The notes beneath the pieces are model-generated. The model made no database searches and had not been told where the DNA came from. It was given only the letters and a program-made list of their open reading frames with translations. This document shows positions 16,834-24,022 of a DNA stretch of 51,758 nt, in pieces. Source of the stretch: Clostridia bacterium. Its GTDB lineage: Bacteria > Bacillota > Clostridia > Christensenellales > UBA3700. The position numbers and the translations under genes are program-made. How positions within the stretch are numbered: the first letter of the stretch is position 1; each line of letters starts with the position of its first letter. The stretch is taken from contig JAIEDA010000013.1 of the NCBI GenBank assembly GCA_029068165.1, positions 152,672-204,429 on the forward strand. The letters run 5' to 3'.

Positions 16834-18144
16834 TTACTCTTCGCTATCTTCCTCTTCGACGTTGATAACGACTTCTACTTTTTCCACGACCGTGTTGTCC
16901 ATCTTCTTGACGGTGATCGCCAACTTTTCAAAGTTGACAATATCGCCGACTTGCGGCAGTCTTCCGAGCGCGAAAGCGATGTAACCGCTGAGCGTAACCG
17001 CGTCAAATTCCTCGCCCGCCTCGTTCACCTTGAAGAATTCGAAAAACTCTTCGAGATTTATTTCGCCCAATACGAAGTACTTTTGGTCGGTCACTTTTAC
17101 TATAGGCTCTACTATCTCGTCCCTCTCGTCGTAGATTTCTCCGACAAGCTGCTCGAGTATGTCTTCAAGCGTAACTATACCCATCGTACCGCCGAATTCG
17201 TCGGCTACTATCGCAATATGCATTTTAGCGATTTGAAGTTTTCTAAGCACGTCGCTTATTTTCATCGAATCGGGCACGTAAATTACGTTCTTAGCGATAA
17301 GCCTGTTGAACTTGCTTGCTCCGTCGATATACGCTTCATAGAAGTCCTTAAGATTGAGCACGCCTACGATTGTATCGATATTGTCCTTGTATACGGGAAG
17401 TCGGGTATAACCGCTCTCGCGAAATACTTTCATTACTTCCGCCATAGAAGAATCTACGTCTATAGCCTCTACGTCGACTCTCGGAGTAAACACTTCCCTG
17501 ACCGTCATATTGTCAAACTCTATTGCCGAACGGATAAGGTCGCCCTCATACTCGTCAAGTCCGCCTTCGGTTTGAGCTTCGTCGACGTAGGTGATAAGCT
17601 CCTCGTCGGTAATATTCTCAACTCCCTTTTTCTTGAACAACTTGCCTATGAGCTTTTGAAGAAGTCCCATTATCCATACAAACGGATAGAGGACGTAGTA
17701 CAGCGCTAAAATAAACGGAGCGGTCAGCCTTGCAAAGTATTCGGGACTGCGTTTTGCCGTAGACTTAGGTATGACTTCTCCGAATATCAAAACTACTATG
17801 GTAATGACTGCAGTAGAAACCGCGCCCGCGGCGTTTTGATTGGAAATCAAAGCCGAGAACATAATCGTAGCCAGCGTGGTAGCCGTAATGTTGACTATAT
17901 TATTACCTATCAATATCGTGGAAATCAGCGCGTCGAAATGTTCGCTCAAGAAATACGTCTTAGCGTACTTCTTCTTTTCCGTCGATACCAAATTCTTTAA
18001 TCTTATCCTGTTGAGAGAAGAAAATGCAGTTTCCGTCGAAGAAAAAAATCCCGAAAGGAAAATCAGTATAACGATTGCAACGATATACCCCGTCAATGTA
18101 GGACCGTCTATACTTGATACGGTTGACGATAAAGGAACAACCAT
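16834..18144 (-). CDS. CNNM/CorC (HlyC) family transporter with CBS pair
   Basis: The 436-residue protein has an N-terminal DUF21 membrane domain (about 1-195, four hydrophobic helices, with the typical SGFFSSTETAFSSLN near residues 35-50). Two CBS domains follow (about 210-340), then the CorC_HlyC domain with VADEFGGTMGIVTLEDILEQ between them. Homologues are Mg2+/Co2+ export or homeostasis proteins; the older name is hemolysin C family. A ribosome site AAGGAG lies 13 nt before the start, a slightly long spacing. It is the first gene of the run that continues with ileS. Confidence 0.9.
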   Translation of the reverse strand: MVVPLSSTVSSIDGPTLTGYIVAIVILIFLSGFFSSTETAFSSLNRIRLKNLVSTEKKKYAKTYFLSEHFDALISTILIGNNIVNITATTLATIMFSALISNQNAAGAVSTAVITIVVLIFGEVIPKSTAKRSPEYFARLTAPFILALYYVLYPFVWIMGLLQKLIGKLFKKKGVENITDEELITYVDEAQTEGGLDEYEGDLIRSAIEFDNMTVREVFTPRVDVEAIDVDSSMAEVMKVFRESGYTRLPVYKDNIDTIVGVLNLKDFYEAYIDGASKFNRLIAKNVIYVPDSMKISDVLRKLQIAKMHIAIVADEFGGTMGIVTLEDILEQLVGEIYDERDEIVEPIVKVTDQKYFVLGEINLEEFFEFFKVNEAGEEFDAVTLSGYIAFALGRLPQVGDIVNFEKLAITVKKMDNTVVEKVEVVINVEEEDSEE

Positions 18145-18184
18145 TTTAAAAAAAATACTCCTTGTAAATAAATAATTATTATTT

Positions 18185-18214
18185 ATTATAATACACAGGC
18201 GCGGCGTTTGTAAA
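18185..18214 (-). promoter_or_regulatory. Promoter of the corC-ileS operon
   Basis: Minus-strand TTTACA (18209-18214), 18-bp spacer, TATAAT (18185-18190). The predicted leader to the corC-like start is about 34 nt, too short for a T-box or riboswitch. Confidence 0.6.
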
Positions 18215-18416
18215 GTGTTATAAATAATATAATTTCTTATTATTACCTTAATTAGCGTATTTTATGACGCATATATTGACTTTATTATCGGATAGAGCTA
18301 TTTATACTTCGCTTTGCTTGCCTCAACTTAATTGACTGCAACTACATTCAAAATAAAATCGGAAAAACTTGTTTTTTATCTCCGCTTATCCACCTAATGA
18401 TTAACCGTAACGTAGA

Positions 18417-18449
18417 AAGGCGGAAAAAAACTAGATTTAATTCCGCCTA
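18417..18449 (-). terminator. Hairpin directly after the DUF3343 gene
   Basis: AGGCGGAA and TTCCGCCT form an 8-bp stem around a 16-nt loop, starting 8 nt beyond the stop codon. The T residues are within the loop and only a short TTCT follows, so termination strength is uncertain. Confidence 0.45.
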
Positions 18450-18456
18450 GAGCGCG

Positions 18457-18723
18457 TTAGCCGCCGAACAACTGCCTATATCTTATGCCTCCCTGCTCGT
18501 ACTGCGCGTAAAACACGCCGTATTGAACCTTGGTCGGAGAAGATTTAAGTAGGCTAGACAACGTAGAAGGCGTTACGCTTGTTATTTTTAATGCTAATCC
18601 GCACGAATGAGTTATGCTTCGCGGCGCGTTGATTACGGCGCTAGATACTCCTCTTGCGGCTAAGTAACTACGCATTGAAAGCGCGTCGCTACGGGAGCGA
18701 AATATTATTACGAGATAATTCAT
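18457..18723 (-). CDS. DUF3343 family protein (putative Se/S carrier-like)
   Basis: The 88-residue protein fits DUF3343 in length and in its single conserved SCG motif (Cys 41). In this family the cysteine is thought to carry sulfur or selenium, and family members often sit beside a cysteine desulfurase. Here the gene is divergent from an EGA-type desulfurase with 77 bp between the two starts, which supports that link. The ATG has AAGGAG 7-12 nt upstream. No selD, selA or other selenium gene is seen in the window. The molecular function is inferred from family and neighbour only. Confidence 0.75.
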   Translation of the reverse strand: MNYLVIIFRSRSDALSMRSYLAARGVSSAVINAPRSITHSCGLALKITSVTPSTLSSLLKSSPTKVQYGVFYAQYEQGGIRYRQLFGG

Positions 18724-18800
18724 AAATTTTCTCCTTGGTATTTATGTAACTCGCTCTTAATATAATATATTATTAAAAAATTTATTTTGTGAGGGAAAGA

Positions 18801-19931
18801 ATGATATATTTAGACAATGCCGCAACTTCAAGATTTAAGCCGAGAAGAATGTTTGACGAAATCTTCAAACACCTGTCCTATTCCGCAAACCCGGGCCGCG
18901 GCGGACACAACGATTCGATTGATACGGCGATTAAGATATACGACGTCCGTCAACTCATAAAATCGCTGCTCTCTTGCGACGAAAGATACGAATTGATTTT
19001 TACTCAAAACTGTACCGAAGCGTGCAATCTTGCAATTATCGGATATATGCTCAATTTTAAAGACAAACCGTCCGACGTCATTTTCACGTCCAACGAACAC
19101 AATTCCGTCGCCCGTCCGCTCTATTATCTCAAAGAAACGCTCGGCGTAAACTTGATAGAAGTTACTCCCGACAGCAGCGGTGTCATCTCGCCAGTCGCCG
19201 TCGCGAGCGCAATTACGCCCGATACCAGACTTATTTGCGTAAACCATATTTCCAACGTCACAGGCAACGCTACCGAAATATACCAAATAGGCAATACCGC
19301 TAAAAAACACGGTATTCCCTTTTTCGTCGACGGCGCGCAATCTCTCGGACACGTAGCTCTCAGCGTCCCCGACAACAATATCGATTTTCTAGCCTGCGCG
19401 GGACACAAAGGTTTACACGGCTCGCAAGGCACGGGATTTTTGATCTACAATACCCAGTACAAACTTTTCCCCATTCGTTTCGGCGGAACGGGAACGCACA
19501 GCGAAAGTCTTACTCAGCCTTCGGTTCCGCCCGAAGCTTATGAGTCGGGCACGCTTAACAGCGCCGGAATAATAGGTCTTGGAGCGAGCTGCGAATGGAC
19601 GTATCAAAACCTTGCTAAGATAAGCCTAAACACAAGATATTTGACAAGCGAACTTCTCTACGGCCTAAAGCAAATCAAAAACGTAAAACTCTATTCGTCG
19701 CAAAGTACGGGCGTTGTTTCGTTCAACTTCAAAGACTACTCCTCTACCGACGTAGGCGACTATCTCAACGAGCGTGATATCGCCGTAAGATGCGGCTTGC
19801 ACTGCGCTCCGCTGATACATAAGCAACTCGGCACGCTTGAAAGCGGAACGGTCAGGGTTAGCGTAGGTTACAACAATTCTATAGGCGATATACATAAGCT
19901 TTTAAAGTATATTGACCTGCTCAACAAATAA
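18801..19931 (+). CDS. Cysteine desulfurase-like class V aminotransferase (EGA-motif family)
   Basis: The 376-residue PLP enzyme matches the NifS-like TIGR01977 subfamily. The PLP lysine is Lys 203 in AGHKGLHG. The reactive-cysteine region is RCGLHCAP (Cys 331 and Cys 335), followed by LGTLESGTVRVS, and the subfamily motif appears as ESGTLN. These enzymes remove sulfur (or selenium) from cysteine (selenocysteine) as a protein-bound persulfide. The partner may be the divergent DUF3343 protein. The start is ATG 18801, because GAGGG stands 6-10 nt before it; the GTG at 18789 lies at or before that site. No suf or isc scaffold genes are adjacent, so it may serve a pathway other than bulk Fe-S assembly. 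Confidence 0.85.
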   Translation: MIYLDNAATSRFKPRRMFDEIFKHLSYSANPGRGGHNDSIDTAIKIYDVRQLIKSLLSCDERYELIFTQNCTEACNLAIIGYMLNFKDKPSDVIFTSNEHNSVARPLYYLKETLGVNLIEVTPDSSGVISPVAVASAITPDTRLICVNHISNVTGNATEIYQIGNTAKKHGIPFFVDGAQSLGHVALSVPDNNIDFLACAGHKGLHGSQGTGFLIYNTQYKLFPIRFGGTGTHSESLTQPSVPPEAYESGTLNSAGIIGLGASCEWTYQNLAKISLNTRYLTSELLYGLKQIKNVKLYSSQSTGVVSFNFKDYSSTDVGDYLNERDIAVRCGLHCAPLIHKQLGTLESGTVRVSVGYNNSIGDIHKLLKYIDLLNK

Positions 19932-20028
19932 AACGTTCAACGGTTGCGACGAGTAGACCTGCAAACTAAGCGGCTGTAAGCTGTAACAAAAATAACCGTC
20001 TAAACGTATTATGTTACGAGGTGAAATT

Positions 20029-20229
20029 ATGGATATGGATTTTGCAAAAATAATGCAAATGATGAACGGCGGCAGCGGCGGGAATAAAGATATGTCTATG
20101 CTTATGCAACTGCTCCCCCAACTTATGAACGGCAGCGGTCAAAGCAAGCAAACTCCGCCCGCGCAAATCAACCTCAAATCCGAGGAAGTAAACAAGACTA
20201 TTAGCAAACTTTACAACGACAACGATTAA
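20029..20229 (+). CDS. Small Met/Gly/Gln-rich protein of unknown function
   Basis: The 66-residue protein is not recognised. It opens with a methionine-rich amphipathic segment (MDMDFAKIMQMMNGG), has a glycine-serine spacer and a second Met/Leu/Gln helix (MSMLMQLLPQLMNG), and ends with a short charged helix. There is no signal peptide or cysteine. The ribosome site GAGGTG is 5-10 nt before ATG 20029; an in-frame ATG at 20011 lies upstream of that site and is not used. It is followed 16 bp later by another small gene and preceded by the cysteine desulfurase gene about 97 bp away, so the three could be one transcript. Confidence 0.7.
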   Translation: MDMDFAKIMQMMNGGSGGNKDMSMLMQLLPQLMNGSGQSKQTPPAQINLKSEEVNKTISKLYNDND

Positions 20230-20245
20230 ATAGTATAGGATAATT

Positions 20246-20557
20246 ATGAAAAAAAACAACTTTAGAAATACTCAAAACAACTCGTCAAACAATGCTTTCA
20301 ACAACGGATTTAATATGGATTCGTTTTCAAACGCGACGGCAGGTCAAGGCTCTTTGGAAGAAGAACTCAACAAATACTCTCACATGTCCGAAGAGAGGCT
20401 TATGCAAGAGATGTTCACGCTCGTTGACAACGGCAGGAAAAACGGCACGCTCAACAACGAAAAGCTTGAAGAATTTTTCAACTCGGCAAGCTGTATGCTC
20501 AACAACGAACAAATCACGAAATTAAGATACCTTGTTGATATGGCTAAAAATAGCTGA
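20246..20557 (+). CDS. Small Asn-rich protein with helical C-terminal domain, unknown function
   Basis: The 103-residue protein is not recognised. Residues 1-35 are very rich in Asn and Ser/Phe and look disordered; residues 36-103 should form three or four helices and contain one Cys (SCMLN). There is no signal peptide or membrane segment. It follows the 66-residue gene by 16 bp with the weak site TAGGAT 6-11 nt before the ATG, so the pair is likely translated together. The conserved order of two small ORFs, each disordered plus helical, suggests they act as a pair, but this is inference. Confidence 0.7.
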   Translation: MKKNNFRNTQNNSSNNAFNNGFNMDSFSNATAGQGSLEEELNKYSHMSEERLMQEMFTLVDNGRKNGTLNNEKLEEFFNSASCMLNNEQITKLRYLVDMAKNS

Positions 20558-20576
20558 CGGTTGAGTAAAATACATA

Positions 20577-20603
20577 GACTTTACCACGCTTAGACGTAAA
20601 GTC
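20577..20603. terminator. Possible bidirectional terminator between convergent genes
   Basis: GACTTTAC (20577-20584) and GTAAAGTC (20596-20603) form a perfect 8-bp stem 20 bp after the small plus-strand gene. On the minus side TATGTATTTTAC follows; on the plus side there is no T run. It could serve the ABC operon that ends at 20712. Confidence 0.4.
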
Positions 20604-20646
20604 ACTACTAAAAAATAAACGAAAAAAATACCGTAATTTTCAGCAA

Positions 20647-20716
20647 AACGAAGCGCAGTCGAAAACTCTTGCGCTTTTAAACTCTTTGAGATATTTCGAC
20701 TTCGCTTAGGATTACG
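20647..20716. repeat. Dispersed element: two opposed copies of the motif
   Basis: The left arm AACGAAGCGCAGTCGAAAACTC and the right arm GAGATATTTCGACTTCGCTTAGG (20688 onward) are imperfect inverted copies. The right arm overlaps the stop and last codon of the ABC ATPase gene, so the gene's C-terminus may have been set by the element. Confidence 0.55.
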
Positions 20717-21431
20717 ATAGAAGCGTATTGAATAGATTTTGCCTTGCTTTATTGATTTCGTCGCAGTAAAGATTGCGGTTTTCTTTTGGCAAGGCTATTT
20801 CCTCTTTTGCAACGACGTTTACGCTATCGCCGACTTCTCGCTTTAATACGTATATGGCGTCGCCCACCGCCAAAGCGTCTTCTGCGTCGTGCGTGACAAA
20901 TACTACCGTCTTCTCCTTAATCAGAGGCAGCAAAAGCGCTAATATTTGACTCTTAAGCTTGAGGTCCAATCCCTTGAAAGGCTCGTCCAAAAGAAGTATA
21001 TCGCTATCTATAGCAAGCGCTCTCGCAAGCGCCGCTCTTCCCGCCTGTCCTCCGCTTATAAATCTCGGATAAGAGTTGGCGCAGTCGCTGAGCTGAAGTT
21101 TTGCGAGTATGTCTTTCGCTCTATCTTCTTTATCTTTTTTACTACCTTTCAATACGTATTCTATATTCTCCTTGACCGTCATTGACGGGACAAGTCTAGG
21201 CTGTTGGAATACGTAGGCGATGGCTTTATCGCTCAATAGCCCGTTTTCGCTTCGTCCGTAATCAATCTCGCCTTCGTACGCAAGTCTTTTGCTGATGCAG
21301 TTGAGCAGCGTTGTCTTGCCGCATCCCGACTCGCCCATAATGCAAGTAACTTTGTTGCAAGGTATAACCAAATCAAAGGCTTTAAATATAGGCTTATCGC
21401 CGTAGGCAAAACTTAAGTTGTTTATAATCAT
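20712..21431 (-). CDS. ABC transporter ATP-binding protein, NitT/TauT type
   Basis: The 239-residue ATPase powers the importer encoded with it. Walker A is GESGCGKT (33-40). The Q-loop follows in AYVFQQPRLVP, the signature reads ISGGQAGRAALARAL, Walker B is ILLLDEPFKGLD and the switch histidine is VTHDAED, so all motifs are intact. It is closest to SsuB/TauB/NrtD-like ATPases. The start overlaps the permease stop as ATGA. The C-terminus ends within a dispersed repeat arm. The substrate is unknown; see the binding protein. Confidence 0.9.
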   Translation of the reverse strand: MIINNLSFAYGDKPIFKAFDLVIPCNKVTCIMGESGCGKTTLLNCISKRLAYEGEIDYGRSENGLLSDKAIAYVFQQPRLVPSMTVKENIEYVLKGSKKDKEDRAKDILAKLQLSDCANSYPRFISGGQAGRAALARALAIDSDILLLDEPFKGLDLKLKSQILALLLPLIKEKTVVFVTHDAEDALAVGDAIYVLKREVGDSVNVVAKEEIALPKENRNLYCDEINKARQNLFNTLLS

Positions 21432-22201
21432 CTACCTTTCACCGCCTTTTTTTCAACGAGTAACGTCACTCCCTCGAAAACGCCGCCGATTATCAATGCG
21501 ACCAACGTCCAAGCCATAAGTATAGCAATGTCGAGATTGAGTTTTGCAAGCTGCATATTCACGCCCATACTAAACGGAGTTTGGGCAAGCACTTCGGCGG
21601 CAATGACAAGCTTTAGATTGAGTCCTACGGTGCTCTTAAGTCCCGTGAATATCGTAGGCAAAGCCTCCGGAACGTACATCCTTAAGATTTGAGTTTTGTT
21701 GTCCACGCCGTAGACTTTTGACATCTCTATCAAGTCCTTATCCACGTTTTCGATAGCGTCGCAAAAGCTTGTGTAAAGCATAGGAAATATTACGCAATAC
21801 GCTACGAAAATCGTCGCTTGACGGCTATTGAACCAAATAAGCGCAAGCAATATAATCGAAATCGTAGGTAAAATTCTCACGAGTACGACTATGGGAGTAA
21901 GAGCCTTTCGCAACGGCGAAAAAGCCTTGGTAAGCGCGGTCAACGCTACCGCCGAGATTATCGCAAGCAAATACGCAGCAACCGCCCTGCCAATCGTTCC
22001 GCCCACCGACTTATAAAATTCAGCTTGCGTAAATAGGTCGAAAAAATTATCCAGTATTTTGGGAATTGACGGAACCAACATCTTTACTCGCGTAACCTTG
22101 GCGACTATAGCGTAAACAATGACGATTGCAAGCAGCATTACAATCGGCAGGCTAACGTTGAGTATCGAATAAATTTTTCTTTTTTTTATATTTGACTTCA
22201 T
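21428..22201 (-). CDS. ABC transporter permease, NitT/TauT type
   Basis: The 257-residue protein has about six membrane helices. It carries the EAA-type coupling loop in IEMSKVYGVDNKTQILRMYV, followed by PEALPTIFTGLKSTVG, as in SsuC/TauC permeases. It forms the membrane pore of the importer, probably as a dimer. It sits between the binding protein (40 bp upstream) and the ATPase (4-bp overlap downstream). Confidence 0.9.
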   Translation of the reverse strand: MKSNIKKRKIYSILNVSLPIVMLLAIVIVYAIVAKVTRVKMLVPSIPKILDNFFDLFTQAEFYKSVGGTIGRAVAAYLLAIISAVALTALTKAFSPLRKALTPIVVLVRILPTISIILLALIWFNSRQATIFVAYCVIFPMLYTSFCDAIENVDKDLIEMSKVYGVDNKTQILRMYVPEALPTIFTGLKSTVGLNLKLVIAAEVLAQTPFSMGVNMQLAKLNLDIAILMAWTLVALIIGGVFEGVTLLVEKKAVKGR

Positions 22202-22241
22202 TGACCGTCCTTACGTCGTCTATACAGTTTGATAAATACTT

Positions 22242-23252
22242 CTAGTCGGCGGAATAATAAAACCCGTCGCCAGGCAATGCTCCGCCGACAAGATTTTTAT
22301 TTATTGCCATAACCGCTTTGAGCGTAGTTTCGAAATAATCTCTACCATTTGGCATAGCTACGGCGTCGATATTGCACCTTGAAATCACCGTCGCGCTCAA
22401 GTTGCCCTGCAAAGAAGTTTGAGGATATATACTCTTGACATTGCTTTCAACAAGTTGCGGATTTGCTACGGCTACGCTCATACCCTTTGAAAGTTCGCTC
22501 AAAAGCTCGTTTATAAATTCCTTATCCTCGCATACGCTCGACCTTGCGATAAGCGCGGCTTGAGCGTAACCCTGATAATCGCTATCGGAATACTCCGCCC
22601 AAAGTTTTTGCAAATCAAAGACTTCGTACAAATCGTTTTCCAAACCCTTTTGGACTTCGGGTTCCGCCAAAACCCCGTAAACCTCTTCCCCTTTTTCTTG
22701 CGAGGCAAAAAGATACGCGTTTGCTTCGGCTCCGTCGCCGCAGTATCTTATCGTCACTACTCCGCTTTGAGCCTCTTCGCCGACTTTAAACGAAATACCT
22801 TTGCTTGTAAGCAAGGTCTTGAAAATGATATCGGGCACGCTGTTTTGACCTATTGAATATACCATTTTACCCGCTAAAGCTTCAAGACTTTCGATTTGCT
22901 TATCTTGAGTGGAAAGTACAAACAAATTTCCGTTGGTGACTACGGCTAGCAATTTAATATCCGCTTCTCCGTTGTACATCTTTGCCGCAAGGTTTGCCGG
23001 AACTATCGCCAAGTCGCTTCGCAGCGCTTCGTCGCTTATCACGAGCGATGACACTATTTTTTTGTTTAACGTATATACTGTATCGTTTGTGCTTATCTTA
23101 TCGCTCAAGCACGCAACGGCAATCGCCGGCGCGCCATCGGGCATAACGAGAGTATAACCCTCTTCATCCTTATCGTTACAAGCTGAAAAAGCGAGAACTG
23201 AACAAATTAGAGTTGCAACCAAAATAAAAGTTAAAATCTTTTTAGTTTTCAT
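22242..23252 (-). CDS. ABC transporter substrate-binding lipoprotein, NitT/TauT-like
   Basis: The 336-residue protein begins with a lipoprotein signal, hydrophobic 5-22 and lipobox LAFSAC with Cys 25 as the lipidation site. The mature part starts TLVMPDGAPAIAVACL, the style of NMT1/SsuA-like type II binding proteins. It should capture a solute outside the membrane and deliver it to the permease. The family covers sulfonates, nitrate, pyrimidines and other small anions or cofactors, so the ligand cannot be named. The ribosome site GGAG is 6-9 nt before the start. It follows the TM1266-like gene by 32 bp. Confidence 0.88.
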   Translation of the reverse strand: MKTKKILTFILVATLICSVLAFSACNDKDEEGYTLVMPDGAPAIAVACLSDKISTNDTVYTLNKKIVSSLVISDEALRSDLAIVPANLAAKMYNGEADIKLLAVVTNGNLFVLSTQDKQIESLEALAGKMVYSIGQNSVPDIIFKTLLTSKGISFKVGEEAQSGVVTIRYCGDGAEANAYLFASQEKGEEVYGVLAEPEVQKGLENDLYEVFDLQKLWAEYSDSDYQGYAQAALIARSSVCEDKEFINELLSELSKGMSVAVANPQLVESNVKSIYPQTSLQGNLSATVISRCNIDAVAMPNGRDYFETTLKAVMAINKNLVGGALPGDGFYYSAD

Positions 23253-23284
23253 ATTCGTCTCCGTGCATATAGATATAAAATTAT

Positions 23285-23539
23285 TTACTCAATTTCAAAG
23301 GACGTGACCGCGGACTTGACGTAGACCTCGTTGAGCTTTCCGAGCTTGCCGCTCAGCGCGGATATTTGCTCGTTCGTGCCCTTAACGATAACGCTAATCG
23401 TGCTTATCCCCGTTTCTTTGTCGGGAACGCCCATTCTACCAATGATAATGTCGCTGAACGTAGAAAGTAAATTTTGAATCTCCAACGCCGTCGCTTTGTC
23501 CTTTCTTAAGACGATGCCTATCACGCCTATTCTTTTCAT
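23285..23539 (-). CDS. TM1266-family ACT-like protein (putative iron-only hydrogenase system regulator)
   Basis: The 84-residue protein matches the TM1266 family (TIGR03959) in length and key segments: KRIGVIGIVL at the start, IIIGRMGVPDKETGISTISV in the middle and LSGKLGKLNEVYVKSA near the end. The fold is ACT/ferredoxin-like and such domains often bind a small ligand as a dimer. The family name comes from its occurrence with [FeFe]-hydrogenase maturation genes, none of which is here. The start is ATG 23539 (AAGGAG 5-10 nt upstream); the longer frame reaches back into the leader terminator and is rejected. It is the first gene of the ABC importer operon, suggesting it senses the imported compound or a related signal. 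Confidence 0.82.
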   Translation of the reverse strand: MKRIGVIGIVLRKDKATALEIQNLLSTFSDIIIGRMGVPDKETGISTISVIVKGTNEQISALSGKLGKLNEVYVKSAVTSFEIE

Positions 23540-23569
23540 AATTCTCCTTAAAAGTATAGCCAAACGGGG

Positions 23570-23600
23570 AAAAAAGAAAAAGCTTCGCAAAATGCAAAGC
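23570..23600 (-). terminator. Leader terminator (attenuator) before the TM1266-ABC operon
   Basis: Read on the minus strand, GCUUUGC and GCGAAGC pair over 7 bp (one G-U) around AUUUU and are followed by UUUUUCUUUUUU. The hairpin lies after the operon promoter and 31 nt before the first start codon, so it can only act as an attenuator within the leader. Confidence 0.7.
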
Positions 23601-23705
23601 AAAACGAATCACAAGTAATAAAGTCTTTCCTTACTCTCCGAGTTGCTCATCGATTTGGGTTTGTTTTCTAGTCCGAAACAGCGAGAGTATCACTGCTTAA
23701 GAATT
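23601..23705 (-). promoter_or_regulatory. Structured leader, riboswitch candidate
   Basis: Between the predicted transcript start (about 23705) and the attenuator, the leader can fold into a closing stem of 7 bp (UACUCUC 23689-23683 with GAGAGUA 23638-23632). The stem encloses a hairpin UGUUU/AAACA (23680-23676 with 23666-23662) and a weak GAG/CUC hairpin, a three-way-junction shape. I could not match it to TPP, SAM, FMN, lysine, purine, THF, guanidine, fluoride or T-box consensus elements. Fold is by eye only. Confidence 0.45.
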
Positions 23706-23711
23706 GGTTTT

Positions 23712-23740
23712 ATTATAAATGTTTTTTGAGTACTTGTCAA
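23712..23740 (-). promoter_or_regulatory. Consensus promoter of the TM1266-ABC operon
   Basis: Perfect TTGACA (23735-23740), 17-bp spacer and perfect TATAAT (23712-23717) on the minus strand. This is the strongest promoter match in the window and gives a leader of about 166 nt. Confidence 0.85.
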
Positions 23741-23788
23741 TTAGTTGCGATTGATTTATTCTTTTTACTAAGAGTGGTTTTTGTAATC

Positions 23789-23945
23789 GTTTCGCCCCTT
23801 TGACTTCGCTCAAGGCGACGATTGAATTTTATCATTTCTTACGACCATACCGCATATTAAAGAACGTATTGCTCCACTTATTTACACAAAATCAAACGGT
23901 TTTTCGTTGTCATTTTAAGCGCGTGTAACAAAGTCGAAAATCTCA
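23789..23945. repeat. Dispersed element: opposed motif copies with 157-bp span
   Basis: The left arm TTTCGCCCCTTTGACTTCGC (from 23790) and the right arm GTCATTTTAAGCGCGTGTAA followed by CAAAGTCGAAAATCTC (to 23945) are oppositely oriented copies of the motif seen at 20647 and 44755. The interior shows no gene. Confidence 0.5.
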
Positions 23946-23992
23946 TCAGTTCGTCAATTCCTACGTAGAGTAAAATCTCATCAGTTTTAATG

Positions 23993-24022
23993 CTGAAAGG
24001 AACGCGACTGCGTTCCTTTCAG
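23993..24022. terminator. Strong 13-bp hairpin, probable terminator
   Basis: CTGAAAGGAACGC pairs perfectly with GCGTTCCTTTCAG around GACT. TATTTTAAAT follows on the plus strand, CATTAAAAC on the minus strand. It lies 130 nt beyond the S41 peptidase stop on the minus strand; no plus-strand gene ends nearby. Confidence 0.5.

Larger units (their letters stand above)
18145..18456. other. Gap holding the corC promoter and a hairpin
   Basis: This 312-bp gap holds the corC-ileS promoter at its left end and the hairpin after the DUF3343 gene at its right end. The middle (about 18215-18410) is AT-rich with a weak echo of the dispersed motif (ATACTTCGCTTTGCTTGCCTC at 18305-18330) and no open frame with a ribosome site. 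Confidence 0.5.

Noticed and set aside
16201..17709. Plus-strand frame of 502 codons opposite ileS and corC
   Set aside because: It crosses two well-supported minus-strand genes, has no ribosome site and no recognisable domain; a shadow frame.
23540..23602. 21-residue N-terminal extension of the TM1266-like protein
   Set aside because: It would read through the leader terminator stem; ATG 23539 has a perfect AAGGAG and gives the family's normal length.
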